A DNA stretch of 64,000 nucleotides from Microbacterium sp. SMR1 (GTDB taxonomy: Bacteria > Actinomycetota > Actinomycetes > Actinomycetales > Microbacteriaceae), in assembly GCF_003289625.1 (NCBI RefSeq), contig NZ_QMBN01000002.1:178241-242240 (forward strand). The letters are read 5' to 3'. The stretch's first letter is position 1. Each line of letters starts with the position of its first letter. The position numbers and the translations under genes are program-made. Positions 36,832-46,629 of this stretch are shown here, piece by piece. A model generated the notes under the pieces. That model made no database searches. It saw only the letters and a list, made by a program, of their open reading frames with translations, and had not been told where the DNA came from.

Positions 36832-37422
36832 ATGAACGCGACCGCCCGACAGGTCGATCTCAGACGTACCGACCCAAGCGACCGGATGTCGTTCGCCCGG
36901 CGTCTCCAGGCGGCGTTCGCCCTCGCCGTGACCGATCACGGTCTGAGCTCGGACGTCCCGACGCCGTCCGACCGTGAGGTGTTCGCCTCGTTCGACGACG
37001 TCGCATCGGAGGTGCTCGACATCGTCGCGAAGGGCGAGATCGTGGGCGGCGCGGTCGTCGCGGGCGACGACGATCGCCGCGCGCTCGAGCTCTTCTTCAT
37101 CGATGCCGGTGCTCACGGGCGCGGGCTCGGGCGGACTGCCTGGTACGCGATCGAGGCGCGCTACCCGGACACCCGGATCTGGGAGACCCACACACCCCAC
37201 TTCGAAGTGCGCAACATCCACTTCTACGTCAACGTGTGCGGCTTCCACATCGTCGAGTTCTTCCACCCCGGGCGCCCGCTCGAACACCCCGGCGAAGCGC
37301 GGGCGGGAGAAAGCCCTGCGCCCGAGGTCGACGAGGACGTGCCGGAGCTGATGTTCCGGTTCGAGAAGGTGATGCCGCGGGCCGTTACGACGCCGGCGCG
37401 TCCAGGGCGACCTTCGGCTTAG
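36832..37422 (+). CDS. GNAT-family N-acetyltransferase
   Basis: A 196-residue protein. The acetyl-CoA region appears as LFFIDAGAHGRGLGRTAWYAI, with later HFEVRNIHFYVNVCGFHIVEFF typical of GNAT domains. The ATG at 36832 follows AGGAGAGGAC. The frame is open further upstream but lacks a ribosome binding site. The stop region overlaps the 3' end of jetC on the other strand by 38 bp (37385-37422), an unusual convergent overlap. The substrate is unknown. It occupies the position where a jetD gene would be expected after jetC. Confidence 0.87.
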   Translation: MNATARQVDLRRTDPSDRMSFARRLQAAFALAVTDHGLSSDVPTPSDREVFASFDDVASEVLDIVAKGEIVGGAVVAGDDDRRALELFFIDAGAHGRGLGRTAWYAIEARYPDTRIWETHTPHFEVRNIHFYVNVCGFHIVEFFHPGRPLEHPGEARAGESPAPEVDEDVPELMFRFEKVMPRAVTTPARPGRPSA

Positions 37423-40400
37423 CCCAGGAGCGACCGCGCGTGTCTTTGAGGATGTCGTACTCGACGTCGACGTGCGGCTCGATGGCGCTGTACTTGTCGT
37501 TCGGTGCGCCGATCACGAGCTGGAAGCCGAGTCCGCGCCACGCTCCGATCGCACGCTTGGTGAAGTGTGCATCGGCCTTGATCAGGGCCTCGTCCATGAA
37601 CACGGGGGCGTAGCGAGGTCGTTCGGCGCTGGCGTCGCCGAGCTGGTAGCGGAGGGCGGCGCCGACGATGAACGCGATGAGTTCCTGGGATTCTCCGCCG
37701 GACTTCTCGCCGATGTGGTCGTACAGCGCGACGTGCTTCTTCGTCACGGCATCCACGCGCTCGGCGCTCACGCGAACGTGGTTGCGTACGTCGATGAGGT
37801 CGCCGAAGTCGGGCGCCGACCGCCGCATGTGCCCGATGAGGCGCGACATTCGGCGGTAGGCGTGCTCGCGCTCGTCATCGGACGTGGCGTTCTCGATCAG
37901 CCCGCGCACCTCGCGCAGCTCGCGCCGGAAGCGCCGGCGGGGCTCGGACTGGTTCTCGCGCGTGGTGATCTGCAGGCGATGGTCGTCGTCGTAGAACGGG
38001 AGGTCCTGCATGATGCGGTTGATCGGGTCGATGCGATCACGGATCTCGCGGATCGATCGGCTGAGCGTCGAGTCGAGGTTCGTGAGGTCGTTGCCCGACA
38101 GCTTGAGCAGGCTGTCGCGCCACTCGGCTTCCAGCTCATGCAGTCCACTCGTCTCGAGGGCCCGGAGAGCGCGTTCGAAGTCGTCGATCGAGCTGTCGGG
38201 GTCGGGCAGCAGATTCGGATTCGGCCACCGCTCGAGGAAGCTCGCCATGATGCGTCGCAGGCTCTCCCGGCTCTCGTCGAGGGCGTCGACGGCCGCGCGT
38301 CGGTCTTCCGCGAGTCGCTGCGCGGCTGTCGCGAGCGCTGCGGAGAAGCGGTGCAGCGCCTCGGACGGAGTGCCGTCAGAGGTCGGCCCATCGAGATGGA
38401 ATCGCTCGTCGAGGAACGCGGACTGTGCGGCGGTGAGAGCGCGCTCTGCCCGCTCGGCGTCGTCGAGCACGGACTGATCGGAATCGACGTCGTCGATCAC
38501 CTCGGCCCACTGCGCCTCGATCTGATCACGTTCGATCGACACGCGGGCGATCTCGTCGCGCAGGTGGGAGATCCGGTCCTTGATGTCGGAGATCCGTCGC
38601 TGCACATCGGCGATCTCGGGGTTGGCGGCCGTGACGTCGCTCTGCACGCCGATCCAGCGATCCCGCTCTGCGGTGACCGCCTCGACGTCGACTTCTTCCC
38701 AGGTCAGGTCGGTGATCTTGGCGTAGACGGCAAGGCGCGAGTCAACGGTGTCGAGCTCGGTCTCGGCGACCTTCCGCTCCCGCAGGGCGTCATCGAGACG
38801 GCGACGGGCGTTCTCGACGAGCCGCGCCACGTCGTGCCGGCGTCGCTCGTTCGAGAATCCGAGGACGTTCTCGCGACCGTGGCCACCGTGCGCGCCGCGG
38901 TTGCCCTGCGCGACCTGTCCGGTGATCGTGAGCGCCATGCGATGCTTCGGCAGCTCGGCGCTGGAATCGACGCAGACGTATCCGTGACGGGTCTCGAGCC
39001 GCTCCTGCAGCCAACCGGTGAACGGCGAGCTCTGGTAGTCGAGACGCCCCGGCAGCGTCTGCGGGTCGAGGTTGGCGACCGGCTCCATGCCCGCATGCAC
39101 GCCCTCGAATCGCAATCGCACGGGGGTGTGGACCGATTCGATCGCCGCGCGGAACCGTCCCAGGTGAGCGGTGTCGATCAGCACCGTTGTCGCGAAGCCG
39201 CCGAGCGCAAGGTTGAACGCCTCGCGCCACGGCTCGAACTCGGTGCGCACCTCGACGAGCTCGCCGACGAACGGGAGGTCGGCCGTCGTGAGCCCGGCGG
39301 CCTCCGCGAGCCGCTCGCGCGACTCGTGCAGAGCGGGCGGGATGTTGCCGTGGCGTGAGGCCACGCGCTGAGCCTCCGCCTCCAGCTCTGCGACTTCGAT
39401 CCGCGCGGCCTTCGCTGTCGACGCGGCTTCAGCGAAGGCGGAGCGGGCACGCGCCTTCGCATCCGAGTCGGCGAGCTCTGCCCGCGCGCGGGAGATGAAC
39501 TCCGTGAACTCGTCGCGGTTCGAGAGTTCGACGCCCAGACCGCGGAGGGCGGCATCGAGCACCTCGCGGTGACGCCGCACGTCGGCGAGCCGCCGCTCCA
39601 CCTCGCGCAGTTCGCGCTGCGCCGTCGCCAGGCGATCACCGCCGGAGAGCCGGAGCACGTCGATCAGGCCGTCGCGTTCGGCCTCAGCGCCGTCTGCGAG
39701 CGCACGCTTCTCGCGCAGCGTGACATCGGCCGCGTTCTTGCGCTCGCGCAGCTCGGTCTCGACGTCGCGCAGCATCCCGAGGCGCCGATCCGCGCGCCAG
39801 AGCGTGGCGAGCGACCCGGCATCCGAGAAGGAGCCGACCTCGTCGATCAGACTGACCCGCTCGGCGGCGGCGGCCATCTTCGCGCGCAGCTGCGGGATGG
39901 GCGTGAGCGCGGTGACCTGCTGCCGGGCCGTCAGCATCCGCATGCGCGTGCTCTCGAGACCATCGAAGTGCGCGACGACGGCGTCGGCGGTCCCCATCGT
40001 CTCGGGCTCTTCGAGCACGAGACGCTTGTAGAGGTCGTCGACGGTCGTGATCTGCTGGCCTGCCTGGATGCGCGCGAGCAGGCTCATCGCCTTGGCCCCG
40101 GCCCCTGCTGCGCCGATGCCCAGCACGGCATGCAGGCGGGCTGAGAACTCGCGGTCCGTTCCGACGGGCTCCAGGCCGGCCTCGCGCACGGCGGCGTCGG
40201 AGAGGCGCTGCACGGCGGCCGGTTCGAGCGAGCGGAGGTCGAAGGCCCGGTCGGTCGTGGCCCGCACGCGCACGGTGTCTTCGAGCACACGCGCGCTGGC
40301 CGGGATGTACCAGGCTCGCACCGCTGTGAACTGCGACCCGTCGTGATCGATCCACGTCATCGAGACGGCGGTCCAGGTGTCTTCGCCGTCGCCGCGGAGG

Positions 40401-40744
40401 ACGGTCATCTTCGTGCCGTCCTCGGTGCGCGACTCGTCGATCTTGCCGCGGCCGTAGGACAGGATGTTGCGCTGCTCGGAGCCGCGCGGACGCCCCGTGA
40501 CGCCACCGTTCGAGGCGCCGTTGAAGGGAGTGGTGTGGGGCATCATGAGCGCGATGTAGGCGTCCATGAGCGTGGATTTGCCCGACCCCGAACCGCCGCA
40601 CAGAAGCGTGGCGCCGGGGGAGAAGCGCACACGATGGGCGCCCTCGTAGCCGCCCCAGTTGATGAGCTGGAGGTCTTCGGCGAGCCACTGCTGGCCGCGG
40701 GATGCCGCCGGGATGAGCCCGAACAGCGTCTCGAGCATCGTCAC
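37385..40744 (-). CDS. jetC: SMC-like ATPase JetC (Wadjet / MksB-like)
   Basis: A 1119-residue SMC/MukB-like protein. Walker [10 protein letters not shown] lies at about residue 50, and long Arg/Glu/Ala-rich coiled-coil arms flank a central hinge region. The C-terminal head carries the signature [14 protein letters not shown] and Walker [14 protein letters not shown]. It belongs to the JetC/MksB family that extrudes DNA loops and, with JetA, JetB and the nuclease JetD, restricts plasmids. The GTG at 40744 shares GTGA with the jetB stop. The ATG at 40738 is an alternative. Its 3' end overlaps a convergent GNAT gene by 38 bp, and no jetD follows. Confidence 0.93.
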   Translation of the reverse strand: MTMLETLFGLIPAASRGQQWLAEDLQLINWGGYEGAHRVRFSPGATLLCGGSGSGKSTLMDAYIALMMPHTTPFNGASNGGVTGRPRGSEQRNILSYGRGKIDESRTEDGTKMTVLRGDGEDTWTAVSMTWIDHDGSQFTAVRAWYIPASARVLEDTVRVRATTDRAFDLRSLEPAAVQRLSDAAVREAGLEPVGTDREFSARLHAVLGIGAAGAGAKAMSLLARIQAGQQITTVDDLYKRLVLEEPETMGTADAVVAHFDGLESTRMRMLTARQQVTALTPIPQLRAKMAAAAERVSLIDEVGSFSDAGSLATLWRADRRLGMLRDVETELRERKNAADVTLREKRALADGAEAERDGLIDVLRLSGGDRLATAQRELREVERRLADVRRHREVLDAALRGLGVELSNRDEFTEFISRARAELADSDAKARARSAFAEAASTAKAARIEVAELEAEAQRVASRHGNIPPALHESRERLAEAAGLTTADLPFVGELVEVRTEFEPWREAFNLALGGFATTVLIDTAHLGRFRAAIESVHTPVRLRFEGVHAGMEPVANLDPQTLPGRLDYQSSPFTGWLQERLETRHGYVCVDSSAELPKHRMALTITGQVAQGNRGAHGGHGRENVLGFSNERRRHDVARLVENARRRLDDALRERKVAETELDTVDSRLAVYAKITDLTWEEVDVEAVTAERDRWIGVQSDVTAANPEIADVQRRISDIKDRISHLRDEIARVSIERDQIEAQWAEVIDDVDSDQSVLDDAERAERALTAAQSAFLDERFHLDGPTSDGTPSEALHRFSAALATAAQRLAEDRRAAVDALDESRESLRRIMASFLERWPNPNLLPDPDSSIDDFERALRALETSGLHELEAEWRDSLLKLSGNDLTNLDSTLSRSIREIRDRIDPINRIMQDLPFYDDDHRLQITTRENQSEPRRRFRRELREVRGLIENATSDDEREHAYRRMSRLIGHMRRSAPDFGDLIDVRNHVRVSAERVDAVTKKHVALYDHIGEKSGGESQELIAFIVGAALRYQLGDASAERPRYAPVFMDEALIKADAHFTKRAIGAWRGLGFQLVIGAPNDKYSAIEPHVDVEYDILKDTRGRSWAKPKVALDAPAS

Positions 40745-41484
40745 AGCTGCTCCTCCTGAGGTTCGTCGTCGCCTTCTTCGTCTTCGCTTTCGTCGTCCGC
40801 GACGCCACCGGTGTCGTCCGCGTCCGACCGGTCTCGCAGCCAATCGCGCAGTTCGCGCAGCTTCTCGGCGCTGAGGACGATCTCGACGAGCGGACTGATG
40901 CGGAAGCGTCCCGTCGTCTCCTCGTCGACGATGCCGTCGCGAGCGAGCCGGTCCATCGCCTTGCGGATCAGTCTCTGCCGCTTCGCGGTGTCGCCGTCGG
41001 CATCCGCGAAGTAGCTCATCACGGTCTGCTCGACGTCCTCGATGTCGACCCGGGCGGCCGGCTCCCCGGCCGCCGACTCCCGCTGATACACCGTGCGCAG
41101 GTGTACGAGGACGAGGGTCTCGGACCGCGTGTATGCGGCATCCCGAAGCAGGATCGGAACATCGAGCTCGTCCGAGCGCACCTGCTGCTTGTAGGCGACG
41201 CCGCGGTCGTGGTCGATCACGAGCCGCACGAACAGGTCGTTGAGCCGTGACTCGACGAGCTGCTGATTGTCGAGCAGGGCCGTCCACTCCTCGCGGTTGC
41301 GGTCCGCGAGCACGAACCGTCGCTGCAGCAGGTGGACGAGCACGCGACGCACCGCGGGATCGAGCACCCCGCGATCGCCGGGAAAGAGCTCGCCGAGGTC
41401 GTCTTCCATCGCAGCGGGCTCGACGAATGCGCCGTCACCCGGGGCCTCGTCTTCGGCTGTGCCGAGGCTGGCGGTGTCAGTCAT
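40741..41484 (-). CDS. jetB: JetB (DUF4194, MukE/MksE-like)
   Basis: A 247-residue protein of the DUF4194/JetB type, the accessory kite-like subunit of the SMC complex. After an acidic N-terminus it has [22 protein letters not shown] and [20 protein letters not shown], with two winged-helix-like regions later. The C-terminus is strongly acidic. It overlaps jetA by 8 bp and jetC by 4 bp, so the three genes form one translationally coupled operon. Assignment rests on family resemblance and operon context. Confidence 0.87.
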   Translation of the reverse strand: MTDTASLGTAEDEAPGDGAFVEPAAMEDDLGELFPGDRGVLDPAVRRVLVHLLQRRFVLADRNREEWTALLDNQQLVESRLNDLFVRLVIDHDRGVAYKQQVRSDELDVPILLRDAAYTRSETLVLVHLRTVYQRESAAGEPAARVDIEDVEQTVMSYFADADGDTAKRQRLIRKAMDRLARDGIVDEETTGRFRISPLVEIVLSAEKLRELRDWLRDRSDADDTGGVADDESEDEEGDDEPQEEQL

Positions 41485-42949
41485 CGTCGGGCTCCTTCGA
41501 GGTGCGGGCGGTCACGGATCCGAAGGCGAAGCGCCGGGTCGTCCCATCGGGGCGACGCGCCTCGACCACCGAGAGGTCGTCACTCTCGCGCATGCCGTTG
41601 CGGTGGGCGATCTCGAGGAGACCGACCAAGTCGACCGGACGGCGGACTTCGTCGTCTGCGGCGAGGAAGGCCTCACCCAGGTCGAACTCCTCGCCGAGGG
41701 CCGCGACGTGTGCCTCGAGCTCGGCGTAGCGCGGACCGCCCCACGCGCGCGTGTCGGCATCCAGAATCTCCGCGTCTGCGTCGGGCTCCGTCAGCGGTGC
41801 CGGCGCACCGGGCGGGCGGATGTCGGTCGTCGACTGCCGCAGGTGGCGGATGTCGGCTGTGGGCAGGCTGCGGATCATGTCGACGGTGGCCTCGGATGAC
41901 GTGCTGTGCGTCCAGGCTTGCAGACCGGCCATGACATCGCGCAGCAGATCGTCGACGTGGCGGTCGCGGATGGGATCATGCGTGCGCACCTGGGCGGTGA
42001 TGACCCGCGACGCGCGACGCTGGGCGGTCAGAACCTCTTCGACGCCGAGCTCCACGCGCCGTGAGATCGCGTCGAGCTCGGCGCGCTGCTCGGTGTCCAT
42101 GAGGCGCGCGAAGGGCTGCGTGAGGAGGGTGTGCAGCTGGTCTGTGAGGCTGTCGATGCGCTCGGGGTCGCCGATCAGCCGGAGCGCGCCGGCGAACGCC
42201 CGGCCTTCCGGCGTCGACTGCATGACGTACTGTCCTCGCTGCAGGTACTCCCGCAGCACCTCGCCGGTGGGACGCACGTCGCGCCGGAGGTCGGCGATGA
42301 CATCGCGCTGCATGGCCTTGATCGACTCCGCGACGCGCGTGAAATCGGCGGGCAGCTCACGCGCGAGATGCAGCACGTTCTCCGCCTCCTCGAGGAGCTG
42401 CTCGTCGTCGATCGGCTCGGATTCCCCGAGCTGAAGGCGCGCGATCTCGGCGTCGAGCGCGTCGCGTTCGCGGATGAGGCGTGCGAGGCGCACCTCAGGG
42501 TCGGTCTCAGCGTGGTCCGAGAGCCGCTCGACGGCTTCCAGGAGGGTGCGGACACGGGAGTTCGAGACCCGGGTGCGTCCCCCGGTGGTGCGCCCGGTGA
42601 TCTCCAGGGCGCCCACCGCATGCGCCGTCAGCCGGTAGACCTCGACGTCGCCGTCGATCTGGGGGACGAGCCATCCCACCCGCACCCAGTAGCGACAGAT
42701 CTCACGGGCGGTGCCCGCCGGGAGTGCGCGATCGTCCTCGTCGTATCCGGCCGCACGCAGCTCGTCGAGGATCTCGGCGACTTCGGCGTGCGCATCCGAG
42801 ATCTCGACGGACGGCCGGTCGACGGAGAAGACGAGCGAGAGCGTCGCGACCACGAAGGGCGCGTAACGGCCGTGGAGGAGGTCGAGTGTGGGGGTACGGA
42901 ACGCCGACAACGCACGCAGATATGCGGCCTCAGCGCGAGTACTTCCCAT
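41477..42949 (-). CDS. jetA: JetA (DUF3375, MukF/MksF-like)
   Basis: A 490-residue kleisin-like subunit of the JetABC complex. The N-terminus reads [29 protein letters not shown], the DUF3375 pattern. A helical middle section runs around [16 protein letters not shown], with a C-terminal region predicted as winged helix. The ATG at 42949 has no strong ribosome binding site. Directly upstream (42966-43056) lies a repeat of the 3' end of a GNAT gene, so the native promoter was probably altered by the island insertion. First gene of the jetABC operon. Confidence 0.87.
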   Translation of the reverse strand: MGSTRAEAAYLRALSAFRTPTLDLLHGRYAPFVVATLSLVFSVDRPSVEISDAHAEVAEILDELRAAGYDEDDRALPAGTAREICRYWVRVGWLVPQIDGDVEVYRLTAHAVGALEITGRTTGGRTRVSNSRVRTLLEAVERLSDHAETDPEVRLARLIRERDALDAEIARLQLGESEPIDDEQLLEEAENVLHLARELPADFTRVAESIKAMQRDVIADLRRDVRPTGEVLREYLQRGQYVMQSTPEGRAFAGALRLIGDPERIDSLTDQLHTLLTQPFARLMDTEQRAELDAISRRVELGVEEVLTAQRRASRVITAQVRTHDPIRDRHVDDLLRDVMAGLQAWTHSTSSEATVDMIRSLPTADIRHLRQSTTDIRPPGAPAPLTEPDADAEILDADTRAWGGPRYAELEAHVAALGEEFDLGEAFLAADDEVRRPVDLVGLLEIAHRNGMRESDDLSVVEARRPDGTTRRFAFGSVTARTSKEPDDD

Positions 42950-43456
42950 CCATGCAACAGTATCCGGCGCGCCGACATCGAGCTGTCAGGTCAGATCCCG
43001 TCGAGCGTGGGCGGGAGGGCGAACACGAGCTCGTCGATCTCCTCGCCGCGGGCGGGTAATAGGGGCGCTGACGGCCGATCTCGCCATCCGCACGTTCGGC
43101 GACCGGATGCAAAACCCCGGCGGGTGCCCAAGCCTACGTGTGGCCAAGGGCGTCCAGATCGCCGCGGGAACCTAGATCGGCACGATGGGCGACACGCGCC
43201 AATCCCGACGGGCCGATGGAAGGAAGCGCCACGGCAGGTGAGAGTGCGAGAAATCCAAACTTGTGTCCCGGGTTTGCGGGTGCGTTGAGCACTCGGAGAC
43301 GGGCCACGAACACGCACAAAGCTTTCGCCTCCGGCATGCGCATAGGTTTCCTCAACCGACTGAAACTGATCGGTTCTGGACGGGAGCGCGTTGAGGAGCG
43401 CAATCCGGCCTCGTGCCCCCTGTGAGACCCCGGGAGCGCCCTGCGATGCTCATGTC
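42950..43456. other. Non-coding stretch at left island edge
   Basis: Apart from the repeat at 42966-43056, I see no convincing gene in this 507-bp interval. Weak open frames at 43134-43403 (minus) and 43138-43425 (plus) show no recognisable domain. The GC content looks lower around 43260-43390 than in neighbours. It could hold decayed ends of an integrated element. Confidence 0.5.
42966..43056. repeat. Left direct repeat (attL-like, duplicated GNAT 3' end)
   Basis: 91 bp aligns with 53544-53633. The first 16 bp are identical, then a 6-7 bp divergent stretch, then 68 bp with one mismatch. On the minus strand it encodes the C-terminus PARGEEIDELVFALPPTL and the stop (42991-42993) of the GNAT protein at 53568. 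It lies 16 bp from the jetA start codon. Confidence 0.9.
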
Positions 43457-43858
43457 ATGCGTATTTGGATTCGGGCTTCTGTCATGGTGGCGGTCTTGGT
43501 GATGATGACCGGCTGCACTACGACTGCCCCGGGCGAAGCGGACTCTTTCGGTTCATGGTCTGAGCGCATGCTGGCTGAATTGTCGACGGGTGACTCGGGG
43601 CCGGCGGGCGGCGGGTCGAACACGTCGGCGGTCGGCTTCGAGGTCGGCTCGCCCGGTTGGTACACGGTTGCAGCTGCGTGCCGCGGAACCGCCGTCGTTC
43701 AGCTGCTCCTGATTTCAGCGGGAAAAGAGGTCGGTTCGGTAGACGTTCCGTGTGGCGCGACGGCAACGACCGAGGTCGAGCTGCGCGATCGCGAGTTGGT
43801 CATGGAGACGCAGGCGATTGGCGACTGGTACGTCGTGCTCACAGCGGTGCAGCCGTGA
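43457..43858 (+). CDS. Putative lipoprotein
   Basis: A 133-residue protein with a lipoprotein signal: basic RIWIRA start, a hydrophobic core (VMVAVLVMM) and lipobox MTGC (cysteine at about residue 20). The mature part is rich in Gly/Ser, then a beta-rich segment with two cysteines (AACRG and VPCGA), which may form a disulfide. The ATG at 43457 is the start that gives a proper signal. It is the first gene of the island and convergent with the TetR gene. I recognise no further domain. Confidence 0.75.
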   Translation: MRIWIRASVMVAVLVMMTGCTTTAPGEADSFGSWSERMLAELSTGDSGPAGGGSNTSAVGFEVGSPGWYTVAAACRGTAVVQLLLISAGKEVGSVDVPCGATATTEVELRDRELVMETQAIGDWYVVLTAVQP

Positions 43859-43901
43859 CGCACGTCCTGCAGGCCTACGACGTCTCGCCCCTCGCGACGA
43901 C

Positions 43902-44438
43902 TCAGCCGAGCTCGACGACCGCCTTGACGGTCTTGCGGACGAGGTGCCGGTCGAGAGGGCGGCCTTCGAAGTACCGATGCATCGACCACCCTTCGTGGAG
44001 TGCATCGAGTGTTCGCGCGGTCGCTTCCGAAAACTGGAGTTGAAGTGCTTGCCTGCTGAGAGTCATCCAATGGGCGCAGTAGCTGCGGACGGTGGGGTTG
44101 AAGCTTCCATAGGAATACATCTCAAACAGGGCCCGGGTGTGCAGATCGTCCCCCCCGGCGCCTTCGATCAGGTCGACGACGACCTCGATCGCTTCCTCGA
44201 TGCTTCCGGCCTTCTCGAAACGAGACCTGTACTCGCGTGCCATGGCTGTGTACATCTGCTGAAACGCTCCCTCGAATATCTCGTCGAGGGAGCCGAAGTG
44301 GTACGTCAACGACCCCGGCGACACCGACGCCCGCGCCGCGATCGAGCGGTGCGTGACGCGATGCACGCCGACTTCGACGATGTCGTCGAGGGCTGCGCTC
44401 AGAATGCGCTCGCGGCGGTCGACCACTTCGTTCGTCAT
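43902..44438 (-). CDS. TetR-family repressor
   Basis: A 178-residue regulator with an N-terminal helix-turn-helix (VVDRRERILSAALDDIVEVG ... SPGSLTYHFGSLDEIF) and a ligand domain. I chose the ATG at 44438 because AGGAGCGCT directly precedes it. It is divergent from the MFS gene. Between them lie two TGTAC-NNNN-GTAC(A) sites 21 bp apart, which probably bind it. Likely role: local control of the MFS/DUF1349 pair. Confidence 0.92.
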   Translation of the reverse strand: MTNEVVDRRERILSAALDDIVEVGVHRVTHRSIAARASVSPGSLTYHFGSLDEIFEGAFQQMYTAMAREYRSRFEKAGSIEEAIEVVVDLIEGAGGDDLHTRALFEMYSYGSFNPTVRSYCAHWMTLSRQALQLQFSEATARTLDALHEGWSMHRYFEGRPLDRHLVRKTVKAVVELG

Positions 44439-44449
44439 AGCGCTCCTCT

Positions 44450-44463
44450 TGTACATATGTACG
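44450..44463. promoter_or_regulatory. Candidate TetR operator 1
   Basis: TGTACATATGTACG contains the perfect palindrome GTACATATGTAC at 44451-44462. It lies in the divergent TetR/MFS promoter region. Confidence 0.65.
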
Positions 44464-44470
44464 GGATGGT

Positions 44471-44484
44471 TGTACATTCGTACA
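44471..44484. promoter_or_regulatory. Candidate TetR operator 2
   Basis: TGTACATTCGTACA has the same TGTAC-N4-GTACA form as the site at 44450. The two start 21 bp apart (two helical turns). Confidence 0.65.
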
Positions 44485-44539
44485 TCACCGTATGTGGTTG
44501 GGGCACCCGCCGCACTCGTCTTCTTGCGCTGGAGTTGTC

Positions 44540-45739
44540 TTGGATCCTGTTCTCGCGCGCCGACGCCTGGCGCTGTTCGCGCTGTTCTTCATCCCCGGTC
44601 TCGGGATCGCCTCCTGGGTGACCCGGACGCCGGCGATCCGCGACCTGCTCGAGGCATCGACCGCCGAGATGGGGTTGGTCCTGTTCGGGCTGTCGGCGGG
44701 ATCGATGATCGGCATTCTGGCGTCCGGCCCGTTGGTATCGCGGCTCGGCGTCCGGCCGCTCATCATCATCGGCACGGCGCTGATCGTCGTCAGTCTGCCT
44801 GCCATCGGCTTCGGTGGCGCGTGGGGTGGGAGTTTCATCGTCGCCGGAGGGTTGTTCCTGTTCGGGCTCGGCATGGGCGGTGGAGAGATCGCGATGAACG
44901 TCGAGGGTGCCGACGTCGAGGAGGCGATCGGTCGCCCGGTGCTTCCCGCCCTCCACGGTTGTTTCAGCCTCGGCACCGTGGTCGGGGCGTCGGCCGGAAT
45001 CGTCTTCACTGCACTCGACGTGTCGGTGACATGGCACCTGGCGTCAGTCGGTGCGGTCACCGCCGTCATTTTCGTCCTGGCGATACGACATGTCACCCCT
45101 CGCCCTCTGCCTCGGCCGACGGCATCCGACGAACCGTCCGCGCTGGAGCAAGGTCGGCTTCGCGACCTCCTCACCGATGGGCGATTGATTCTCATCGGCG
45201 TCATCATTCTGGCGATGGCTTTCGCCGAGGGCACGGCGAACGACTGGCTCCCCCTCGTGATGGTCGACGGCCACAACCTGGACCCCGCATTCGGGTCCGC
45301 GGTGTACGCGGTGTTCGCGGCGTCGATGACCATCGGACGATTCGCCGGGGGCCCCTTCATCGAGCGCTTCGGGCGACCCGCCGTCCTCTGCGTCAGCGCG
45401 ATCTCCGGCGTCGCCGGTCTCGCCGTCGTCATTTTCGCCGACAACCAGATTGCAGCCGGGGCCGCTGTCATCCTGTGGGGCCTCGGCGCCTCGCTCGGGT
45501 TTCCGGTCGCTCTCTCCGCAGCCGGCGCGTCGGGCAGCAACCCGGCAACTCGCGTGTCGATCGCTGCGACCGTCGGGTACATCGCATTCCTCGTCGGTCC
45601 GCCACTTCTCGGGTTCCTCGGGGAGCATTTCGACCTGCGAACCGCGCTCATCGCGCCGATGATCCTCGTCGCGATCGCCGCGTTCGCGGCGCCCTACATC
45701 TCAACCCCCTCCACCCGATTCGCCCGGCGCCAGCACTGA
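44540..45739 (+). CDS. MFS transporter (YbjJ-like)
   Basis: A 399-residue major facilitator protein with 12 hydrophobic helices. It has SWVTRTPAIRDLLEASTAEMGLVLFG, GGEIAMNVEGADVEEA and ALSAAGASGSNPATRVS, as in the YbjJ-like group. I prefer the TTG at 44540, which has GGAG five bases upstream and begins LDPVLARRRLALFALFF. An ATG at 44492 in frame adds 16 unsupported residues. It is divergent from TetR and followed by the DUF1349 gene. The MFS at 60036 is a paralogue of the same group. Substrate unknown. Confidence 0.88.
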   Translation: MDPVLARRRLALFALFFIPGLGIASWVTRTPAIRDLLEASTAEMGLVLFGLSAGSMIGILASGPLVSRLGVRPLIIIGTALIVVSLPAIGFGGAWGGSFIVAGGLFLFGLGMGGGEIAMNVEGADVEEAIGRPVLPALHGCFSLGTVVGASAGIVFTALDVSVTWHLASVGAVTAVIFVLAIRHVTPRPLPRPTASDEPSALEQGRLRDLLTDGRLILIGVIILAMAFAEGTANDWLPLVMVDGHNLDPAFGSAVYAVFAASMTIGRFAGGPFIERFGRPAVLCVSAISGVAGLAVVIFADNQIAAGAAVILWGLGASLGFPVALSAAGASGSNPATRVSIAATVGYIAFLVGPPLLGFLGEHFDLRTALIAPMILVAIAAFAAPYISTPSTRFARRQH

Positions 45740-45762
45740 GCAACCAACCGAAGGAAGACGCT

Positions 45763-46365
45763 ATGACCATCGAACTACCCAGCCTCCCCGGCCTGTCTTG
45801 GACCCACCACGAGGGCCAGCACCGACAGGACGGCGACACCCTCGTCCTCATCTCCGATGACAACGTGGACTGGACGAACGACGCCGCCGGAGCCCCCGCG
45901 TACCACACGTCGACGAGCCTTTCGTTCGACACCGATGGCCCCTTCCAGCTGTCGGCCCGCGTCTCCGTCGACGCACCCCGGACCACATTCGACGCCGCCG
46001 CACTCACCCTTTGGGTCGATGAGAACTGCTGGGCCAAACTCTGCTTCGAGTACTCCCCGCAGGGCGAAGAGATGGTCGTCAGCGTCGTCACCGACCGCTA
46101 CTCGGACGACTCGAACGGTCCCGTCATCCTGGACGGCTCCGCCTGGCTCCGCATCTCCACCCTCCCTGGGGCTCATGCGTACGCGTTCCACTACTCGCTC
46201 GACGGCACCACGTGGAACTTCGTCCGCCAGTTCCGCCTCAACACATCCACCCGCCCCAGGGTCGGGCTGATGTCACAAGCGCCCATGGGCCCTGCGGCCG
46301 CGGCCCGCTTCTCAGAGATCACCTTCCGCCAGACGCAGATCGCGGACGTACGCGACGGCAGCTGA
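45763..46365 (+). CDS. DUF1349 domain protein
   Basis: A 200-residue soluble protein of the DUF1349 type (beta-sandwich, concanavalin-like fold). It has LSWTHHEGQHRQDGDTLVL near the N-terminus, ENCWAKLCFEYSPQGE in the middle and YSLDGTTWNFVRQFRL later. No signal peptide. The ATG at 45763 follows AAGGAAG. It lies 23 bp after the MFS stop, so it is probably co-transcribed. By analogy it could bind a sugar or small ligand, but the sequence does not show which. Confidence 0.85.
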   Translation: MTIELPSLPGLSWTHHEGQHRQDGDTLVLISDDNVDWTNDAAGAPAYHTSTSLSFDTDGPFQLSARVSVDAPRTTFDAAALTLWVDENCWAKLCFEYSPQGEEMVVSVVTDRYSDDSNGPVILDGSAWLRISTLPGAHAYAFHYSLDGTTWNFVRQFRLNTSTRPRVGLMSQAPMGPAAAARFSEITFRQTQIADVRDGS

Positions 46366-46514
46366 CCGCCCCCCCTGAGCGTGTGCGAGCTCGACCACCC
46401 ACAGGCGGGCACGTGGAACGGAGCGCCATCCCCGTGCCGATAACGTCCACCGGAACCAGGTATCGAGCAACGTTTCCGGCGAGGCATTCCACGCAGCTAA
46501 CCACCGGCTACCAA

Positions 46515-46526
46515 AAACGATCGTTT
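46515..46526. repeat. 12-bp palindrome AAACGATCGTTT
   Basis: A perfect palindrome in the gap between DUF1349 and arsN, about 30 bp from the nested inverted repeats that begin at 46557. Confidence 0.6.
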
Positions 46527-46556
46527 CTGGGGCGGTCGATTCGTGTGTCGCGGAAG

Positions 46557-46614
46557 CCTGCCGAAACTCAGGGCCGTGTCGAAACCCGGTTTCGGGACAA
46601 ACGGTTTCGGCAGG
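46557..46614. repeat. Nested inverted repeats with CCGAAAC-type half-sites
   Basis: Outer arms CCTGCCGAAAC (46557-46567) and GTTTCGGCAGG (46604-46614). Inner arms CGAAACC (46580-46586) and GGTTTCG (46588-46594) around one C. The four half-sites are two direct and two inverted. They resemble a recombinase or resolvase binding array, but no recombinase gene is present. Confidence 0.6.
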
Positions 46615-46629
46615 GGGTTTTGACGTGCC

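Noticed and set aside
42991..43317. A minus-strand frame ending in the GNAT C-terminus
   Set aside because: Only its last 21 residues resemble the GNAT protein. The remainder is unrelated, so it is a repeat copy and not a gene.
43057..43456. Integrase remains at the left island edge
   Set aside because: I looked for recombinase-like residues in both strands and saw none I could support.
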